From contig PKCW01000274.1 in the NCBI GenBank assembly GCA_002862965.1, positions 1 to 8,868 of the forward strand: a stretch of DNA of 8,868 nt, in the 5' to 3' direction. Numbering within the stretch: the stretch's first letter is position 1; the number at the start of each line of letters is the position of its first letter. Shown here in pieces: positions 6,015 through 8,868 of the stretch. The notes under the pieces were generated by a model, which saw only the letters and a list, made by a program, of their open reading frames with translations, had not been told where the DNA came from and ran no database searches. The stretch comes from Pseudomonadota bacterium. Lineage in GTDB: Bacteria; Pseudomonadota; Gammaproteobacteria; UBA5335. The translations under genes were made by a program, and so were the position numbers.

Positions 6015-7157
6015 TCACACCGCACCGATCATCCGGCGGGTCGGATCGCGGTCGGGCGGCATTTCCACCCGCACGCAGTTGCGGCCGGCCGCCTTGGCCC
6101 GATAGAGCGCCCGATCGGCACGCGAGAGGGCGGCTTCGATGGGTTCGCCGGCCAGATACTCCGTGACCCCGATCGAGGCCGTGACCGCAACGCCTTCCGG
6201 CGCCGTTGCCACGGCTTGTTGTTCGATCTGCTGGCGCAGACGCTCTGCCGTCTCCGCGGCGGCTTGCAAGGGGGTCTCGCTCAAAAGGATCAGGAATTCC
6301 TCGCCGCCGAACCGGCCGATGATGTCGCCCACGCGCACCTGCTGGGCGAGGATTTCGGCAACCGCTCGCAGGGCGCGATCGCCGGCCAGATGACCGTGCT
6401 CGTCGTTGATGCGCTTGAAGTAGTCCAGATCGAGCATGCACAGGCTGAACCGGTAGCTGCCGCGGTCGGCCACCGCCTTCTGGTGCATGATCAGATCCAT
6501 CAGGTGCCGCCGGTTGAAGGCGCCGGTGAGATCGTCGCGAATGGCGATCTCCCGGATCTGCGCCAGCGCCTGCTCCAGGCGTCGGTTGCCCTCGACCAGG
6601 CGCCGCCGCAGCGTGCTGATGTGTCCGCCCAGCACGGCGAACCAGGGCAGCAAGCCGCCGATGACCGCCAATTGGGCGAACAGGTCCATGAAGGACGCGG
6701 CGTCAGGATGGTTGAGCTTGAGCAGTACCGCCATGAACGCAAAGGACGCCAGGGTGAATGCACTCAGTCCCAGCAGTTGCCGGGTATTGAGGTGGAACAG
6801 GCCGAAGGTCATGACGGCGAGGTAGAAAATGGACAACAGGCCCCGGTAGGATCCGGCGAAATAGATCAGGAACGTGATCAGCAGAATGCCGATGGCCATC
6901 TGCGGGATGGTCAGGCTGGGGTCGGCAAAGCGTTGGTTGAAACCGCTGCGGAACAGCAGGTAAAAGCCCGCGTTGGCGATGACCACCAAAGCCATGAAGA
7001 CGGATGCGACAGTCGGTGTCAGGGGGATGTGGTCGCTGCCCAGCATGCTCACCGCCAGCAGCATCATGCCGCCGATGATGTAGGAGACCGCCGCCAGCGA
7101 GAATCGCTGGAGCCGCAAGCGTTGGGCTTTTTGGGCCAGAAGATCGATGTTGGTCAT
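6015..7157 (-). CDS. Membrane-anchored diguanylate cyclase (GGDEF domain)
   Basis: This enzyme should make cyclic di-GMP from two GTP at the inner membrane. From the ATG at 7157 it has 380 residues. Six hydrophobic segments (about 19-41, 50-70, 84-102, 106-121, 128-147, 159-178) form an N-terminal membrane domain with no known sensor motif. A charged helical linker (about 181-206) leads to the GGDEF domain: RDDLTGAFNRR (207-217), LDLDYFKRIND (242-252) with metal-binding Asp, the catalytic GGEEF (284-288), and SRADRALYRAKAAGRN (345-360). RVGD at 275-278 is five residues before GGEEF, which is the product-inhibition I-site. No EAL domain is present, so synthesis rather than breakdown is expected. 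A GTG nine codons upstream is possible, but the ATG has a GGAGG site. The gene is divergent from iorAB, 99 nt away. Confidence 0.92.
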   Translation of the reverse strand: MTNIDLLAQKAQRLRLQRFSLAAVSYIIGGMMLLAVSMLGSDHIPLTPTVASVFMALVVIANAGFYLLFRSGFNQRFADPSLTIPQMAIGILLITFLIYFAGSYRGLLSIFYLAVMTFGLFHLNTRQLLGLSAFTLASFAFMAVLLKLNHPDAASFMDLFAQLAVIGGLLPWFAVLGGHISTLRRRLVEGNRRLEQALAQIREIAIRDDLTGAFNRRHLMDLIMHQKAVADRGSYRFSLCMLDLDYFKRINDEHGHLAGDRALRAVAEILAQQVRVGDIIGRFGGEEFLILLSETPLQAAAETAERLRQQIEQQAVATAPEGVAVTASIGVTEYLAGEPIEAALSRADRALYRAKAAGRNCVRVEMPPDRDPTRRMIGAV

Positions 7158-7256
7158 GTGCAGCGCCGCCTCCGTGCGACGCACCGTCCTGCGGCTTTCC
7201 TTTTATCTGTGCTACTTTAGCAGTGTATCGGATCTCCTGCCCACCACCGGTCCGCC
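7158..7256. promoter_or_regulatory. Divergent promoter region between the cyclase gene and iorA
   Basis: These 99 bases must carry promoters for both divergent genes. The part around 7196-7230 is clearly more AT-rich than its surroundings and contains the short palindrome TGCTACTTTAGCA (7210-7222, 5-bp arms, 3-base centre). On the minus strand GATAAA (7202-7207) and on the plus strand TACTTT preceded by TG (7210-7218) are weak -10 candidates; neither has a good -35 at the right distance. Start sites are therefore not assigned. Confidence 0.4.
7169..7173 (-). promoter_or_regulatory. Ribosome binding site supporting the ATG start of the cyclase
   Basis: GGAGG on the minus strand, 11 nt before the ATG at 7157. 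The spacing is longer than ideal, but it lies inside the extension that would be coded if the upstream GTG (7184) were used, and so favours the ATG start. Confidence 0.5.
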
Positions 7257-7718
7257 ATGATCGCCTTTGAACTCAACGGCAAACCTATCGAGATCGCCGC
7301 GGATGCCCAAATGCCGCTGCTCTGGGCGCTGCGTGAAAATCTGGGGCTGACGGGGACCAAGTTCGGCTGCGGCATGGCCCTGTGCGGCGCATGTACCGTC
7401 CATCTAAACGGCATGCCCATCCGTTCCTGCGTCACACCGCTCGCGGCGATCGCAGGACAAAAGGTAACGACCATCGAGGGGCTGGCCGGCGCCGATTTGC
7501 ACCCTGTCCAGCGCGTCTGGCTGGAGATGGACGTGCCCCAATGCGGCTATTGCCAATCGGGTCAGATCATGTCGGCGGTGGCCCTGCTCGCCGGCAACCC
7601 GGATCCCAGCGATGCCGAGATCGATCAGGCCATGTCCGGCAATATCTGCCGCTGCGGCACCTACCCTCGCATCCGGCAAGCCATCCGGCGGGCTGCGGTC
7701 TCGATGCGTGAGGAATGA
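7257..7718 (+). CDS. iorA: [2Fe-2S] subunit of an isoquinoline 1-oxidoreductase-type molybdenum hydroxylase (IorA-like)
   Basis: This is the small electron-transfer subunit of a xanthine-dehydrogenase-family enzyme; it carries electrons from the molybdenum site in the partner subunit. The 153 residues hold an N-terminal plant-type ferredoxin domain with [17 protein letters not shown] (36-52; Cys38, Cys43, Cys46) and Cys58, and a C-terminal helical domain with [12 protein letters not shown] (94-105; Cys96, Cys99) and [12 protein letters not shown] (129-140; Cys131, Cys133). All eight cluster ligands are present. [15 protein letters not shown] plus [16 protein letters not shown] is characteristic of the IorA branch. 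It has no signal peptide of its own. iorB follows after 3 nt. No FAD subunit gene lies between or before them. The symbol reflects family resemblance; the real substrate (N-heterocycle, aldehyde or other) cannot be read from the sequence. Confidence 0.93.
   Translation: MIAFELNGKPIEIAADAQMPLLWALRENLGLTGTKFGCGMALCGACTVHLNGMPIRSCVTPLAAIAGQKVTTIEGLAGADLHPVQRVWLEMDVPQCGYCQSGQIMSAVALLAGNPDPSDAEIDQAMSGNICRCGTYPRIRQAIRRAAVSMREE
7710..7714 (+). promoter_or_regulatory. Ribosome binding site of iorB
   Basis: GAGGA inside the last codons of iorA, 7 nt before the ATG at 7722. It fixes the iorB start and implies coupled translation of the two subunits. Confidence 0.6.
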
Positions 7719-7721
7719 TCC

Positions 7722-8868
7722 ATGAGCGCGTCGATCGATCTCGACCGTCGCCATTTCCTGCAGCTCACGGCCGCGACCGGCGGCGCGCTGGTGCTGGGCC
7801 TGCAACTGACCGGCTGCGGTCCGGAATCCGCCGTCGACGCTCAGGGCCGCTTCGCGCCGAATGCGTGGATCCGCATCGACCCGGACGACACGGTCACCCT
7901 GCTGGTGGGGCGCTCGGAAATGGGGCAGGGCGTGCTGACGGCGCTGCCCATGCTGATCGCCGAGGAACTGGAAGTCGATCTCGCCGCGGTCACGGTGGCC
8001 TTTGCCCCCGCCGATCGCGCCTATGACAACCCCGCGATGTTCATCCAGGCGACCGGTGGCAGCACCTCCGTCATGACCTCCTGGGAGCCGCTGCGGCAGG
8101 CCGGCGCCACGGCGCGGGAGATGCTGCGCGCCGCCGCCGCCGTGCGCTGGCAGGTGCCGGCCACCGAATGCCGCGCCGAGGCCGGCGCGATCCACCACGA
8201 CGCCAGCGGACGTCAGGCCCGCTATGGCGAACTCGCCGCGGACGCCGCGCGCCAGCCCATGCCGCGCAAGGTCGCCCTGAAGGCGCCGGATCGGTTCCGC
8301 CTCATCGGCCGCGACCAGCCGAGGCTCGATGCGCGGGAGAAGGTCACCGGCCGCGCCGGGTTCGGCATGGACGTCCACTTGCCGGATCTGCTCATCGCCT
8401 GCATCGCCCGCCCGCCGGCCTTCGGCGCGCGTCTGCAACACTTCGACGCCACCGCCGCGCAGGCGGTGCCCGGCGTCCGGGCGGTATTCGCCATTCCCGC
8501 CGGGGTCGCGGTGCTGGCCGATGGCTACTGGGCCGCGCGCACGGGTCGCGACGCTCTGGTCATCCAGTGGGCGCCGCCGCCTGTTCCGGCCGCCGACAGC
8601 CACGAGGTCAGCGCTGCGCTGCGCGCACTCGTGGCCCGGCCCGGCCTGCGCGTCCGCCAGGATGGCGATCCGCTGGAGGTGCTGGCGCAGGCGCCGCAAA
8701 CGCTGGAGGCGCACTACGAGGTGCCGCTGCTGGCGCATGCCACCATGGAGCCGATGAACGCCACCGCCTGGGTGCATGACGGCCGCTGCGAGGTCTGGGC
8801 GCCGACGCAGAACCAGGGCGGCGCGCGGGATACGGCCGCGGCGCTGACCGGTCTGACCGTGGCCGACG
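7722..8868 (+). CDS. iorB: Molybdopterin-binding subunit of an isoquinoline 1-oxidoreductase-type hydroxylase (IorB-like, partial, Tat signal)
   Basis: This is the large catalytic subunit, expected to bind the molybdenum cofactor and hydroxylate the substrate. It is open to the window edge; 382 codons are visible, about half of a typical 700-plus residue protein. It starts with a twin-arginine signal, [20 protein letters not shown] (8-27), followed by LTGC (29-32), a possible lipobox with Cys32. The mature part shows [20 protein letters not shown] (45-64), [20 protein letters not shown] (65-84), [12 protein letters not shown] (110-121), [19 protein letters not shown] (192-210), the start of the aldehyde oxidase a/b-hammerhead-like part at [13 protein letters not shown] (212-224), [16 protein letters not shown] (334-349) and [12 protein letters not shown] (359-370), all in the order of the IorB/aldehyde-oxidase family. 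The active-site Glu and most cofactor ligands lie beyond the window. It is translated right after iorA. Confidence 0.92.
   Translation, partial: MSASIDLDRRHFLQLTAATGGALVLGLQLTGCGPESAVDAQGRFAPNAWIRIDPDDTVTLLVGRSEMGQGVLTALPMLIAEELEVDLAAVTVAFAPADRAYDNPAMFIQATGGSTSVMTSWEPLRQAGATAREMLRAAAAVRWQVPATECRAEAGAIHHDASGRQARYGELAADAARQPMPRKVALKAPDRFRLIGRDQPRLDAREKVTGRAGFGMDVHLPDLLIACIARPPAFGARLQHFDATAAQAVPGVRAVFAIPAGVAVLADGYWAARTGRDALVIQWAPPPVPAADSHEVSAALRALVARPGLRVRQDGDPLEVLAQAPQTLEAHYEVPLLAHATMEPMNATAWVHDGRCEVWAPTQNQGGARDTAAALTGLTVAD

Noticed and set aside
6003..7220. A 405-codon plus-strand frame opposite the cyclase
   Set aside because: It has no start signal and a Gln/Glu/Arg-rich shadow translation, while the minus strand gives six membrane helices and a complete GGDEF domain.
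7404..8777. A 457-codon minus-strand frame opposite iorA and iorB
   Set aside because: The translation is a His/Arg/Gly-rich shadow; both iorA and iorB have full family signatures on the plus strand with ribosome binding sites.

Overview
The window is GC-rich, densely coded chromosomal DNA from a bacterium. Most genes are core metabolism and belong to well-known families. A late histidine operon that runs straight into tatAB, with separate hisI and hisE genes, is a layout familiar from Beta- and Gammaproteobacteria. The absence of a HIT-family gene between hisE and tatA leans slightly towards a gammaproteobacterium (for example a Chromatiales-like lineage). That placement is inference; no marker gene in the window settles it.

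Left part (1-4086, all minus strand): one tight operon read right to left, hisB-hisH-hisA-hisF-hisI-hisE-tatA-tatB, with tatB cut by the window edge. HisB, HisH/HisF, HisA, HisI and HisE supply six polypeptides of histidine synthesis; hisG, hisD and hisC are not here. Junctions are overlaps of 4 and 11 nt or gaps of 1 to 57 nt, so translational coupling is likely. A candidate sigma70 promoter lies about 35 nt upstream of hisB.

Middle (4087-5454): a 199-nt divergent region separates hisB from ureE. ureE and ureF (plus strand, ATGA overlap) encode the nickel-delivery chaperone and the UreF activation factor of urease. They stand alone: the next gene downstream is convergent and is not ureG, and no urease structural gene is visible.

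Right part (5455-8868): a small minus-strand gene of unknown function with a helix-turn-helix-like N-terminus, a 240-nt GC-rich spacer with several inverted repeats, and a minus-strand six-helix membrane diguanylate cyclase with intact GGEEF and I-site. Divergent from the cyclase, on the plus strand, is a two-gene molybdenum hydroxylase of the isoquinoline 1-oxidoreductase (IorAB) type. IorA carries two [2Fe-2S] clusters. IorB starts with a twin-arginine signal and a possible lipobox and runs off the window. The Tat subunits at the left edge are the export route such an enzyme would need.

No tRNA, rRNA, CRISPR array, insertion sequence or prophage gene was seen. I found no clear new multi-gene system. 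The points most worth a second look are the small HTH-like gene with its palindrome over the ribosome binding site, the isolated ureEF pair, and the Tat-exported, possibly lipid-anchored IorAB enzyme next to a c-di-GMP synthase.
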